A stretch of DNA of 64,000 nucleotides from Atherix ibis (Eukaryota; Arthropoda; Insecta; Diptera; Athericidae): assembly GCA_958298945.1 (NCBI GenBank), contig OY282607.1:91953270-92017269 (forward strand), in the 5' to 3' direction. The notes beneath the pieces were generated by a model. The model was not told the origin of the DNA. It made no database searches and saw only the letters and a list, made by a program, of their open reading frames with translations. Shown here one piece after another: positions 47,408 through 58,770 of the stretch; position 1 is the first letter of the stretch; every line of letters starts with the position of its first letter. Both the position numbers and the translations under genes were made by a program.

Positions 47408-47862
47408 AGGGTTATTAATTTTGTGGTTGAGAAAGTATATTCCTGTCATTTGACAGATGTCAAACATGTGTTCTATCCGAATAATGTTTAATAAGTATAA
47501 AAACTTTCTACAAAAAGTATTGTTTCTGCCATACCTTGTTTGATAAAAAAAATTTCTTCAACGATGAGGTTCATTTCTTGCTTGGTGCACACGTCAATAA
47601 GTAAAATTGCCATATATGGGGGTCTGTAAACCCACAAGTGACTGTGGATAAACCGTTGTATCCACCAAAAATGACTCTTTGGTATGCATTTTGGTCTGAA
47701 GGTATTGATTCCTTTCAAAGAAATACGTTCTTTATGATAACATTTTTTTTTGTTGACCGAAGTCACAATCCTCAATTTTAGATAATTTAAAAACTAATTA
47801 CTGGTCGAAATGTGAAAAAAAGTCATTAAAAAAAATTACCTCAAAAAGTTCTAAACCTTATA

Positions 47863-49429
47863 CGAGGTCTGCTCAAAAAGTATCGCGAATTTTGAATTTC
47901 TGCGGGTTACGTATATACGATTTTCGATTATGTATATACGATTTTGTGGCGTTATGTTGGTACTCATGTCTCTCACTTATGTCGACAAGTTCGGCCATTT
48001 TGAATATTCAGTTAATTTTTGACAGCTGCTTTGCTTGCACGTGTTTCGGCTCGTCTTCGATTTTTGCTCAATTTCGACCAAAAACAGCATCGCACTAACA
48101 TTGCTAAGGAGCTGTTGGACTCTGTCCGCGACGACCCAAATTTGCTCCAGAGGGTCATAACTGGTGACGAATCATGGGTTTATGGTTATGACGTGGAAAC
48201 CAAAGCTCAATCATCCCAATGGAAGCATCCGCACGAGCCAAGACCGAAAAAAGCGCCATTTCTGCGGGTTACGTATATACGATTTTCGATTTTTTGTGCC
48301 GTTATGTTGGTTCTCATGTCTCTCACTTATGTTGACAAGTTCGGCCATTTTGAATGTTCAGTTAATTTTTGACAGCTGCTTTGCTTGCACGTGTTTCGGC
48401 TCGTCTTCGATTTTTGCTCAATTTCGATCAAAAACAGCATCGCACTAACATTGCTAAGGAGCTGTTGGACTCTGTCCGCGACGACCCAAATTTGCTCCAG
48501 AGGGTCATAACTGGTGACGAATCATGGGTTTGTGGTTATGACGTGGAAACCAAAGCTCAATCATCCCAATGGAAGCATCCGCACGAGCCAAGACCGAAAA
48601 AAGCGCCATTTCTGCGGGTTACGTATATACGATTTTCGATTTTTTGTGCCGTTATGTTGGTACTCATGTCTCTCACTTATGTCGACAAGTTCGGCCATTT
48701 TGAATATTCAGTTAATTTTTGACAGCTGCTTTGCTTGCACGTGTTTCGGCTCGTCTTCGATTTTTGCTCGATTTCGACCAAAAACAGCATCGCACTAACA
48801 TTGCTAAGGAGCTGTTGGTCTCTGTCCGCGACGACCCAAATTTGCTCCAGAGGGTCATAACTGGTGACGAATCATGGGTTTATGGTTATGACGTGGAAAC
48901 CAAAGCTCAATCATCCCAATGGAAGCATCCGCCAAGACCGAAAAAAGCGCCAAGTTCGGTCGAATGTGAAGGGTTTGCTTACAGTTTTCTTCGATTGCAG
49001 GGACGTGGTGCATCATGAGTTCTTACCACCACAGTGTAGAACGGTCAATAAAGAATATTACCTGCAAGTTATGCGCAAGTTGCGCGAAACAATCCGTCAG
49101 AAACGCCCGGATTTGTGGAAGAACAAAAATTGGCTTTTGCCATTTTTGGCCAAAAACAACACACTAATAATGCCGCAGATCTGGCCCCTGTGACTTTTTC
49201 TTGTTGCCGAAACTGAAGAGCCCTATGAAAGGACGACGCTACGCTACGATTGAGGAGATAAAGACGGCATCGAAGGAGAAGCTGAAGAAGATCATAAAAA
49301 ATGATTTTTTGAAGTGCTTCGAGGATTGGAAAAAACGTTGGCGCAAATGTATAATATCTGATGGGAATTACTTTGAAGGGGACAAAATAGACATTCTTGA
49401 ATAAATCAATACTTTTTTAACAGACCTCG
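47863..49429 (+). mobile_element. Family B mariner copy B5 with triplicated 5' part
   Basis: Starts CGAGGTCTGCTCAAAAAGTA, ends at AACAGACCTCG, and is flanked by TA on both sides. The inner right TIR is partly deleted (ATCAATACTTTTTTAACAG). It has the two deletions shared with B2 and B3. The three repeated blocks each encode LLARVSARLRFLL, NLLQRVITGDESW and HPHEPRPKKAP. The unique 3' part shows VNKEYYLQVMRKLRETIRQK and ends close to DKIDILE. Inactive. Confidence 0.92.
47898..48955 (+). repeat. Three tandem units of about 350 bp inside mariner B5
   Basis: TTTCTGCGGGTTACGTATAT starts the units at 47,898, 48,259 and 48,609. The second unit is 350 bp; the first is 361 bp because of an 11-bp extra stretch (ATTATGTATAT) near 47,930. 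The units differ at only a few bases each. The junction is GCGCCATTTCTGCGGG, joining the coding region after PRPKKAP to the leader of the element. Confidence 0.92.
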
Positions 49430-49577
49430 TATATTATAGTTATACGTTATGTTAAACTTTATTCATAATGGCAATGTCCTAACAATAAAATGAAATAAAA
49501 CATTCATTAAAATCTGATTTTTAAGCATATTTTATATAATTTTACATTGCAAAGCACAAATTGAATTACGATTTATG

Positions 49578-49655
49578 TTTACTTGTCAGCAGATTCAGAA
49601 GTAAAATCTTCTTAATTTAGAGAAGATTTTACTTCTGAATCTGCTGAAAAGTAAA
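49578..49655. repeat. Near-perfect hairpin, 35-bp arms
   Basis: The arms TCAGCAGATTCAGAAGTAAA...TCTTCT (49,586-49,612) and their exact complement (49,621-49,647) are 27 bp each and perfectly paired, with the 8-base loop TAATTTAG. Pairing extends outward by about eight more bases with a single mismatch. It lies just beyond the tip of a family A copy. No coding context; it could be a palindromic mini-element or a hairpin transcript source. Confidence 0.85.
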
Positions 49656-51116
49656 GATAAATTGTCCTCTTGAAACTTGGTTATAAAAAATATAATATTT
49701 CTATAAAAATAAAACTTACAAAAAAATTGACAATTTATTATAGAAAAAATATTTAATTTAACATTCAGTTTGCTTACTTTTAAAAATTCAAATTTTCTAC
49801 AAAAGAGTTCATAACGAGATACTTATAATAGTATTTAAATTAGAAATATACGCTTTTATACAATATTAGAAATATAACTAAAATCTATTTCAAAGATAAA
49901 TCGCCATATTTACTCATAATTTGTTGACGAGTAATTGACTAAAGTTCAAAAAGGTCAATTATAATACGATTCTAAGACTTCCAATTTATACCAAGATGTG
50001 CTTGTAATAAGTTCAATAAGAGACAAAGTTGGTATAGAGTTTTCGTTACCCGAACATGGTCAATAGGCCTCTTGTTTAATTAAAATATTTCTACGAACGT
50101 TATAGTACTACAATTATTGTACTTACTTGCAATATGAATTGCATGAGAAGAAGATTTGATTTTCGATTCGAATTTAATCAACTGATGAAGCTATGGAATT
50201 AAATTGTGCACTTCTATGAAGTAATGAAATTTACTAAGCAAGACTGCTTTAAGTAAAATATTAAATAAAATTTTAGTGAAATTCTTGAAAAAAAATAGTT
50301 TTCTGCAAATATTCACTATTCAAATGTAGTAAAATAAAAAATGTCCATAAAAAGCTTTTTTCTTTATATTTTAAGGACTTGCTGGACTTTTCGAATAGTT
50401 TTCAATCTAGTAGTCTCTATACTCTTTGAATGTCATCATCATACAAATAGTTTTACATGTTCAAAAGAAAACTAAGAAGAATTAACAAAAAGTAAAAACT
50501 TACATGAATATAGCTAGCTAACTAAAATATAAAAAGATTCAAAATATTAGACAAGACTTCATCTCAATACATTTAATAGTAGAGGACATTTTTAATTTTC
50601 ATTTCCTCAAGTATAATTGAAGTTAAATCCTTTTTTTTCCATCATTCGGAAGCTATCGAAAATTGAAAACTTTTATACGAAAAACATTTCACATTTTTCA
50701 TCCTTCATCTGACCCAGATAATTTTGTCTTCTTTTACAAAATAAAAATAAAAAATTACACCAGCAGTACTTTAAATTCAATTAAACTTTAATTAAAACAT
50801 TATTGAAAAGCTGCATTTTTATGCACTTTCAGCTCAATTATCGATGAAGAGTTCAGCTCATTGAAGAGCAAACATTTCATTTAATTTGTTCTGTCTTGAC
50901 TAAAGAAAACCTTCTGATTTTAATATCATTTTTTTTTGCAAAAGTTTTACTAATTTAAAATAAATTATTTTTATTAATTTTTTTCAACTTTTACCAAATA
51001 TTCTGCCAGATATTTACTTTTAATTTAAAAAACTTATTTATTTAATAATAAAATTATTTTTCTTTACAGTAGAAACTTTTATTATTTTATTAAAAATCAT
51101 TTGAAAAATATACAAA
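49656..51116. other. AT-rich spacer
   Basis: Nothing recognised. Confidence 0.55.
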
Positions 51117-51715
51117 GGAATATCCAATTTCTTTTTCGAAAAGTAAAATTATATAAACCACTCATAAAATTCAGATATTGATCATAATATTTACTATATT
51201 ATATTGAATGGATCTTGCCATTATGTGAGAAATATAAAATAAATCAAATTACTACTACAGGATTTCTTACAGAAAAATCAATTCTCTTTTGGTAATTTTT
51301 TAATGACTTAAAAAGTATGTCGGATATTACTTAAAGGATGTTGGTTTTGAAATGATCTTAACTTTAAGGATTTTTTACGTAAGCCATAAAATTTCGCGTT
51401 ACCTCACAATAAAAAAGTTCAACTGCGTCAAATCGCACGATATTGGAGGCCAATCGACATCATCATAACTCAAAATTACGTGTCCTGTTGTGAGACTTAA
51501 GGCATCGTTTTGTTGATACCTACATAAGGTCCAGATTAAAATCTTCAAGTTCAGACCAAAAAAAGTCGATTATCATATCTTCAAATTCAGACCCAAAAAA
51601 GTAGGTAAAGAGTCCCTTCTTCTTTATTTTCAAAGACATACGGGCCAATAACATTTTCAAAAGATATACAGCAACAACACTTGTCAATAAGCCTTATAGT
51701 CCTTATGAACACCTA
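51117..51715 (-). mobile_element. Family A copy, right end lost
   Basis: The left end is GGAATATCCAATTTCTTTTT. The GTCAAATCGCACGATATTGG and AAGGTCCAGATTAAAATCTT words are typical. A 26-bp stretch (ATCTTCAAGTTCAGACC) is repeated about 42 bp later. The element fades near 51,690-51,715, where the Tigger-like fossil begins. Confidence 0.72.
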
Positions 51716-51742
51716 AACTGAAAAATGACGATAGTGTTCATA

Positions 51743-52560
51743 CTTATAAAATCACTTCAAGCCACGGATGGTTTAAAAAAATTTAAGGCCCGAAATAAAC
51801 CACACAACATCAAAGTGACAGGTGAGGCTGCCTGAGCACACAAAGAGGGAGCTACGAATTTTATCAATAGTCTAGCAGAAATCATAAAAAATGCGGATTA
51901 TCTGTGCCAACAAATTTTTAATGTGGACGAAACTAGAATATACAATATATTCCAATTAGAAAAGTCTATGCCGGGTTTTAAAGTGTCTAAGAATAGGCTG
52001 ACACTTTTAGTTGGTGGAAATTCCAAAATCAAGCCACTTCTTATTTACCATAGCGAAAACTCCAAAGCTCTAAAGAATATTTCCAAATCATTACTACCTG
52101 TGATTTGTAAATCCAATCAAAAAGCATGTATGACTCAAGAAATTAGCGAAGTCTGGTTTCGTCATCATTTTATACAAGAGGTAGAAGAATATTGCAAATG
52201 AAAATGCACCGGGTCATGCGCCTTTTGACTATAATAAAAACATAAAAATAATCTTTCTTCCTCCAAATACAATCTCCATTATATTCGTACATATAAAAAG
52301 TATTACCTACGGAACACACATTTAGGCAGGCAATTAGAGCTACTGACGGAAAGACCGGCAAATCGTTAACTCAATTCTGGAAAGGATACAACATTTATAA
52401 ATCTGTTAAAAATATTGATGATGCCTGTAATGTGTGGAATAAACTCATCCCCAAATTGAGCGAGGATAGTATGCAAACCGAAGAAGGTATTAGCGAACTG
52501 ATCGAACCAAAGAACTGAACCTAAATCTCGATGATTTCGTCAATTCAGTTATTCAACGGA
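51743..52560 (+). pseudogene. Tigger-like transposase relic
   Basis: Reads SSHGWFKKFKARNKPHNIKV (end of the CENP-B-type DNA-binding part), then an Ala-Ala-stop break and QQIFNVDETRIYNIF with the first catalytic Asp. KSMPGFKVSKNRLTLLVGGN and LLIYHSENSKALKNISKSLL follow, then HHFIQEVEEYCK and a stop at 52,199. NENAPGHAPF is the second catalytic region, with Glu where Tigger proteins have Asp. The C-terminal WNKLIPKLSED-like text is readable near 52,437-52,470. Many stops and frame changes; the N-terminal domain is largely missing. Family assignment rests on these blocks. Confidence 0.85.
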
Positions 52561-52898
52561 ATTTGAGCTTTAATAGAACTCGTGGACCTGAGAAAAGAAG
52601 ACTCTTTTTCAGAAAAGCAGAAAGAAAATGAATAACCGAATCAATTTTAAACCAAGAAAATGGCTGAATATTAAAATATTTTATGATCGAAAATGGGTTA
52701 GCTGGCTTCGAGGATCAAGACTCTGATCCCAGAACGATTTTCGAAAGTTTTAATAGCATTGAATTGCATGCTATACTATCATTTACAAAGAAAATAAAAG
52801 GGTCACAAGGCAAACAACACTGGCCCAGTACTTTAATAAGTAGTTTGTACTTAAATGTTTATTAGAATAACTTCTAAAATTAATAGTTTTATTAAATA

Positions 52899-53653
52899 CT
52901 AAGTGTGTTCAAAAAGTATCGCGAATTTTGAATTTTATCGGGTTACGTATATTTTTTTGTGGCGTTATGTTCGTACTCATGTCTCTCACTTGTGCCGACA
53001 AGTTCGGCCATTTTGAATGTTCAGTTAATTTTTGACAGCTCGAAATAAATCACACAACATCAAAGTGACAGGACCAAAAAAAGCGCGCCAAGTTCGGTCG
53101 AATGTGCAGGTTTTGCTTACAGTTTTCTTCGATTGCAGGTGCGTGGTGCTTCATGAGTTTTTGCCACAGGGTAGAACGGTCAATAAGGAATATTACCTGC
53201 AAGTTATGTGCAAGTTGCGCGAAGCAATCCGCCAGAAACGCCCAGATTTGTGGAAAAACAAAAATTGGCTTTTGCACCATGATAACGCCTCTGCTCACGC
53301 ATCGTTGCTTGTGTGCGAATTTTTGGCCAAAAACAACACACTAATAATGCCGCAGCCACCGTTTTCCCCAGATCTGGCCCCCCTGTGGCTTTTTTTATTC
53401 CCAAAACTGAAGAGATCCATGAAAGGATGACGCTACGATACGATTGAGAAGATAAAGACGGCATCGAAGGAGGAGCTGAACAAGATCACAAAAAATGATT
53501 TTTTGAAGTGCTTCGAGGATTGGAAAAAACCTTGGTACGAGTGTAATAATATCTGGTGGGGATTACTTTGAAGGGGACCAAATAGATATTCATGAATAAA
53601 TAAATAATTTTTGAAAAACCAAAAAATTCGCGATACTTTTTGAAGAGACCTTG
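52899..53653 (+). mobile_element. Family B mariner copy B6 with filler DNA
   Basis: 755 bp, TA on both sides, with left end CTAAGTGTGTTCAAAAAGTA and right end complete (TTCGCGATACTTTTTGAAGA). After TTTTTGACAGCT the element is broken: 32 bases (53,041-53,072) match 51,791-51,822 of the surrounding Tigger fossil at 31 positions. The mariner then resumes at ACCAAAAAAAGCGCGCCAAG. It keeps the second catalytic motif (HHDNASAHASLLV) that B2, B3 and B5 lack, and shares the 3' frameshift (GAGTGTAATAATATC) with B4. Inactive. Confidence 0.9.
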
Positions 53654-53762
53654 TATATTCTTTGAAGCTAATACAAATTAATTTTTTCGATTTACACGAC
53701 TTTTCGGCTTACATGAAAACTTTCAGAACGCATAAATCACGTAAGTCGAGGACTTACTGTAC

Positions 53763-56387
53763 TCCATAATATAAGGTCATGCCTCTGCACCTAAAAAGCT
53801 CAAACATGGCTGGTACTCCATCTACGCTCCCGTATAAGAGCGCGAAATCTCACTCACTCAACCATTCGTCATTTGTACTCAACCATTCGACTGACATTTC
53901 ACTCAACCGTGAGAGATATAAAGACGAAGAGATGGAGCAATTTCGTGTGCTCATCATGCGAACGTTGGTAATGAAACGGTGTATTCCAAATGACGCGGAA
54001 CGAACGGTTTGTTCGAGCCTGAACTGTGTTGTTTTTTTATCGAAATTCAAAATGAAAATTAACTTTTACTTATAAATTACCTTAAAAAATATATATTTTT
54101 AATAATTTCTCTTTTTTATTATTATTGTATGATATTATTTTCATTAAATAAGATTTCTTGTTCCATTTTGAAATTAATTTCTTTTTGCGGAAAATATTAC
54201 TGCTATTAAAAATATGTTGAAACAAAACAAAATTGCTACTCAAAAATTATTAAATAATTAGTATTATATTCATAAAATTATATTTTTATTTAACGATATA
54301 GAAATAGTTAATTTCATAAAATTATATACACGAAAATTCTTCACCATTTCGAATAAGTTTTTAATATTCAAATTTTCGGTCCTAAAATAAATATTGTTGA
54401 ACTAGATAATCATCCATTCGAACTAGAGTAGAGTGCATTTTAATCACATAGAAAATATATAAACTTGTATCGTATTTATATTCGGTTTTTTTTTTTTGGT
54501 TTAACATTTTTATATTCTATGTTATTTACTATTTGTATAGAAGTTTGTGTTTTAAAAACGCAAACATTTATGCCAAAATAGATGCAATCTATAAAACCGG
54601 CAATGATGGATTTTTTTTTTGCTTGTTTCGTAAGCATAGTAATCGGTATTAGATCAGAGTCAGTAATTGACACATTTACGCTGGGTCTGTTTGTAAATAA
54701 ATGTGATTTGTTGTGAGCTAATCACAGCAGTACTCGTTATTTTAGCGAAAACTCACTCTATCATTAATCAGTTATCAAAAGCTTACACATTTACATTGCA
54801 CAAATGCATCCGCTTAGAGATGCACAAATGTGAAGTAAATTACAGTACGGAAAAGTTTGTGGTGGTGTAGAAAATGTGTAAATGTGTATTAAGTTGAATT
54901 GAAGAAAACGTTGACCCTACACATAGTACAGTACCAGATATTTTATATGGATGTATGAGCATAAATATTCTATATATTTATGCTAAAGAAAAAGATCTGG
55001 GGTTTGTTTGTTAACCAAAAGATTTCCCAACCGATTCATTTCTGTTAAGCTAATTTTAACTTATAGTTTGATGAATTTTTTATGCTAATTTTAACTTATA
55101 GTTTGATGAAATTCATATAATACTCATAAAAGTAACAAATAATAAAATCTATCGAAAAATAAGTGCGGCGCTGATGAGTGCATTTTGCCTGATGATGTGT
55201 AATGTGTATTTGGTGGTAAGTCATCAAATAAGAGAACAATTCGCAATGCATCGTTTGCAGGAGTAGTTTCCGGTTTTGGTGTTTTTACTATATCGCGCAA
55301 CTATTCCCGTTAAAGTAAAATTCACATCCGTTATGGTTTCAATTTTCATCACAATTTTCATTTAAATTATCGTCTGATATAAAAGTTCAAATGAACATTT
55401 TCATAGAATATGTTGTCAAACTGATATAAATTCTAAGTAACCAAAAAAGAAAAAGAAAAAAGAAACGAAGAAAGTAATTAAAATAAAAATGAAAATAGAA
55501 TACACATACATATATATGGTTGTTTATTTTTTTTCTGAATTGAATCATTTCCGTTTCCAATTTTTCTAAATCAACTTCGGTACAAATAATACAACGGATG
55601 CCCTCTGCTCTTTTGTCTAACGACATAAAATACTCGTACTTTTTGGTATTGCATTCAAATTGGAACGATTGTGAGTTCATAGTTGGATGATTTTCTACCA
55701 TACTAAAACGCACATGTGCGACATGCCTTAAAATATACAAAAATTATTTACAAAATAAAATAACACACAAACAAACCTATACTATCATCTTCAATCATCA
55801 TCATCATCATCATCACCCAACATCATCTATGTAGAAACAAATATAAATTGTGAAAACACATGTGGAATAAATTAATTGGCACTAAATTTTAATGCAAATC
55901 TTTGTGCGATTATGTCTACCCAAATGCAAATTTAAACAAAACAATTTTGCAAAAACGCAAAAATACTTACTAACTACAATATGAATTTTCATACAAAACT
56001 TTCTTTATCTTTAATTTAACTATGCGATGACTGATTGTAATTAATTTTTTGATAATATCTTTTATTATTTAAATTTTTAATTTTATTCTTTTAATTGTAT
56101 AAAGTATTTTGTTATTAAAACAAAAGGAATAATTAACAAAAAAAATAGTTATCTTAAAAGTTCTATCTTAAAGAGAACCACTTTTAATAAATTAAAAAAT
56201 TATTCAAATGAAAAAAAAAGTGATTTTTAAAAACAAAAATTTAATTAAATAAATACAAATTTTATATAAATTATTAAGATTGTATCTATAAAAATATATG
56301 GTAATTTCAAGTAATTTTATTTATTTTTATTTGAACTATCACGGAATAAAGTATAAAGATTAAAAAACTCGAAATAAAATTGCAAAG
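53763..56387. other. Spacer with a GC-richer patch and short repeats
   Basis: The patch 53,770-54,060 is GC-richer and contains CTCAACCATTCG twice; a 98-codon plus frame and a 66-codon minus frame overlap there without recognisable motifs. A 27-bp word (GCTAATTTTAACTTATAGTT) is repeated with period 35 at 55,049 and 55,084. An ATC microsatellite lies at about 55,795-55,815 and TACTCGTA at 55,631. Confidence 0.5.
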
Positions 56388-57077
56388 ATTTATCCAATTT
56401 GTGTTTTGGAAAATAATATTAAATAAAAACATATTTTAAATTCATATTTCGATTAGAAATTTATTACATTATATTACATGGACTATGACATTATGCATGG
56501 ATTATAACAACATTAACAACATTCTTAGTCATGAGGCTTTTTGAAACACTCAAACCTTTTGAGGTAATTTTTGATGAGTTTTTCATCATCCATTTCGGGC
56601 TATAATTTGGTCATTATTTGACGGGTAGTGTTGATTTTTAAATGATGTGAAATTTGTGGTGTTGTGTGGCTTTTTGAAATTGCATACAGTTTAGATTAAA
56701 ATCCACAAGTTGCACAGAGAAGAAATACGCACTAATGACACGTTCAGACCAAAATGCATACAAGACAGCCACTTTGAGCGAATACAATGGCTTCTCCACA
56801 GTCACTCGTGGATTTTCAGAGCCACATATTCACCAGTATTGCTTTTTGTCGTATCCACCGTGCAAGAAAAGAGCCTCTTAAGTTTGCTTTTAAAGCACAA
56901 AACATGGCTACAGCAGATATACCACTTTATGTAGAACACGTTATTTGATAGTTAGTCGATCAGTAATATAAAATATGAAACTTTTAGTTAAACAAATACC
57001 ATCTTGGATAACAGATATGTTTAACACATGTCAAACGAGAGAGCTGTACTTTCCGAAGCACCAAATTGATAAGCCTC
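56388..57077 (-). mobile_element. Family A copy, both ends present
   Basis: The left end is TTTATCCAATTTGTGTTTTG; the right end is TTCCGAAGCACCAAATTGAT with the eroded terminus AAGCCTCT. TAACACATGTCAAAC replaces the usual palindrome near the right end. Typical internal words include ATACAATGGCTTCTCCACAG. Minus-strand transposase text is interrupted throughout. Confidence 0.8.
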
Positions 57078-58099
57078 TATTTTTTAGTTACACTATCGAA
57101 TCGGTATAATTGATGAACTTATAAATCTCCAGTATATTTTCCAAATAGGAATATTTATTAAAATAGAAATTATTCAATTTTCTATAGAATTTGAGAAAAT
57201 TTTTTCTAAATAATAATTTTTCTATTAGTAAATAAATTATTAATACTCCGAACACACGTTTGAAATTTATAATCGAATAGAATCGATTACTTCCTGGCGA
57301 CGATGTATGCCAACAAGTGTTTAGAATTTTAAGTTCAATTCATGATTATATATCATAAACTAGGTCAGATTGGAATTTTTTTTTAAATCAATTTTCCTAT
57401 AGGAAAATCTCTTTTCATGTGTATATGAGTTAAACAATTACTTGTTCGGTAATAAAACTGTTATAAAAAAGATTTCCGAAAGTCTAGTGCATTTATGTAC
57501 TCGTACGTACGATGTCAACAGGGTGGGTAACCTAATATGATCTTGTCATATCGATGGAGAGTATCGATTGTGTTGTTATTCTTAGTTTGAACATATTCTG
57601 TACTAGAGCAAGGACGAACAACTTGTTTGTTTAGTAGAGCAAAGAAATTTTCGAAAATTGATTTTCATTTCCCTTCTTACTATGTACAACATAATTTGAT
57701 GAGCAAAAACTTATTTGAAAATGGAATGAAGTTATATTGTAAAGAACAAAGAAAGAAAATATCGGAAATTGTTAAAACTAAAAAGGGGACTTTTGTTTTT
57801 TTCTTCCCCAGAATATCTTGGACAAATGCCAATTGTAATTTTTGTAAAATAAAAAATCGTTTAAGTACAAATCTGACCTTATTTTAAAGAACAAACCTGG
57901 CCTAAGTAACCATTTTTTTTGTGTGTGTTGATACTACGAGCAGGGACATTTTTTGATAAAAGGAAAAAAATCTTCAATTGAAAATATTCATCTAAATTGA
58001 AAAGCTAATTTTCAAAAAAAATATGATCAATCTTTTTTGGCAATTTTCCTGGAGATTTGAACGATTAAATTTTTAAAAGAGTCAAAATAGGCCCAATAA
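57078..58099. other. AT-rich spacer
   Basis: TACTCGTA lies at 57,498. An 86-codon frame (57,627-57,887) has no recognisable motif. Confidence 0.5.
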
Positions 58100-58770
58100 A
58101 ATTATTCATTTTCTCAAACTGCCATTTGACAATTGTCAAACATATTTTATCATCTTAGGTGGTATTTGTTTAGTTTAAAGTTTACCATTTTACATTGTAG
58201 ATCGTATAACCTCTAATCATGGAGTGCGTATAAGATATACCGATTAGGCTAATTTCACGTCAGAAGCTTAAAATCCCGTATGTGAGGCTCTGAAACTCTG
58301 AAGAAGCCATTGTATCCGCAAAACATTCTTTGCCGAACCCATTGTACCCGTAAAACGTAATTTTCTGGGGTGAATTTTATTATGAAAGAATCATTGTCCC
58401 GTATTTGTTTGAAAAATGAAGAAAGGCAGACCACCAATGTCGGCTCTATTTTAATTAAATTTTTTTGATCCTAACTTGAATATTTTAACCTGCGCCATAT
58501 TTTTTTCAGCAAACTGGCGCCACAAGTTGTAGGTTTATTGCGCGTAAATATCTTAGAATTCGTAATTTCGAGATTAGGTGATATCAATTGACCTATAAAA
58601 TCATACTTTTCCGACATGATATTTATCATGTTTATGCAGACAATCATTAAACTTTATACGATAAATTTTTAATTTTTAAACCCATATCTTACAAGTAATT
58701 ACATCGAAATTTGAATTTAAAGTGCGTTTTATTAAAATTTATTCTCCAAAAACCAAATTGGATATCCTTT
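58100..58770 (+). mobile_element. Family A copy, degraded
   Basis: The left part has CATTTGACAATTGTCAAACA; GTATGTGAGGCTCTGAAACT and GAAGCCATTGTATCCGC follow. GCCATTGTATCCGCAAAACA is echoed by CCCATTGTACCCGTAAAACG about 30 bp later. The right end is ACCAAATTGGATATCCTTTA. Confidence 0.72.

Larger units (their letters stand above)
47408..49571 (+). mobile_element. Family A copy interrupted by mariner B5
   Basis: The left end is AGGGTTATTAATTTTGTGGT; GACAGATGTCAAACATG follows, then FFNDEVHFLLGAHVN (first motif region, about 47,545-47,590). The C-terminal part reaches ATTACCTCAAAAAGTTCTAA, where the mariner enters at TA 47,861. The remainder, AATGGCAATGTCCTAACAAT and the right tip AAGCACAAATTGAATTACG, lies at 49,430-49,571. 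Confidence 0.82.
51716..53762 (+). mobile_element. pogo/Tigger-like fossil with nested mariner B6
   Basis: The coding relic is followed by mariner B6 (52,899-53,653) and then, from 53,656, by ATTTACACGACTTTTCGGCT and a terminus that reads, reverse-complemented, ACAGTAAGTCCTCGACTTAC, a pogo/Tigger-type end. The left terminus was not found; this edge is fused to a truncated family A copy. Confidence 0.75.

Noticed and set aside
47898..48955. Tandem units considered as a CRISPR-like or satellite array
   Set aside because: Only three units, each containing mariner coding sequence, and confined to one element.
53779..54075. Overlapping 98-codon plus and 66-codon minus frames
   Set aside because: Both strands are open because the patch is GC-richer with a repeated CTCAACCATTCG word. 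No recognisable protein; kept only as a spacer note.
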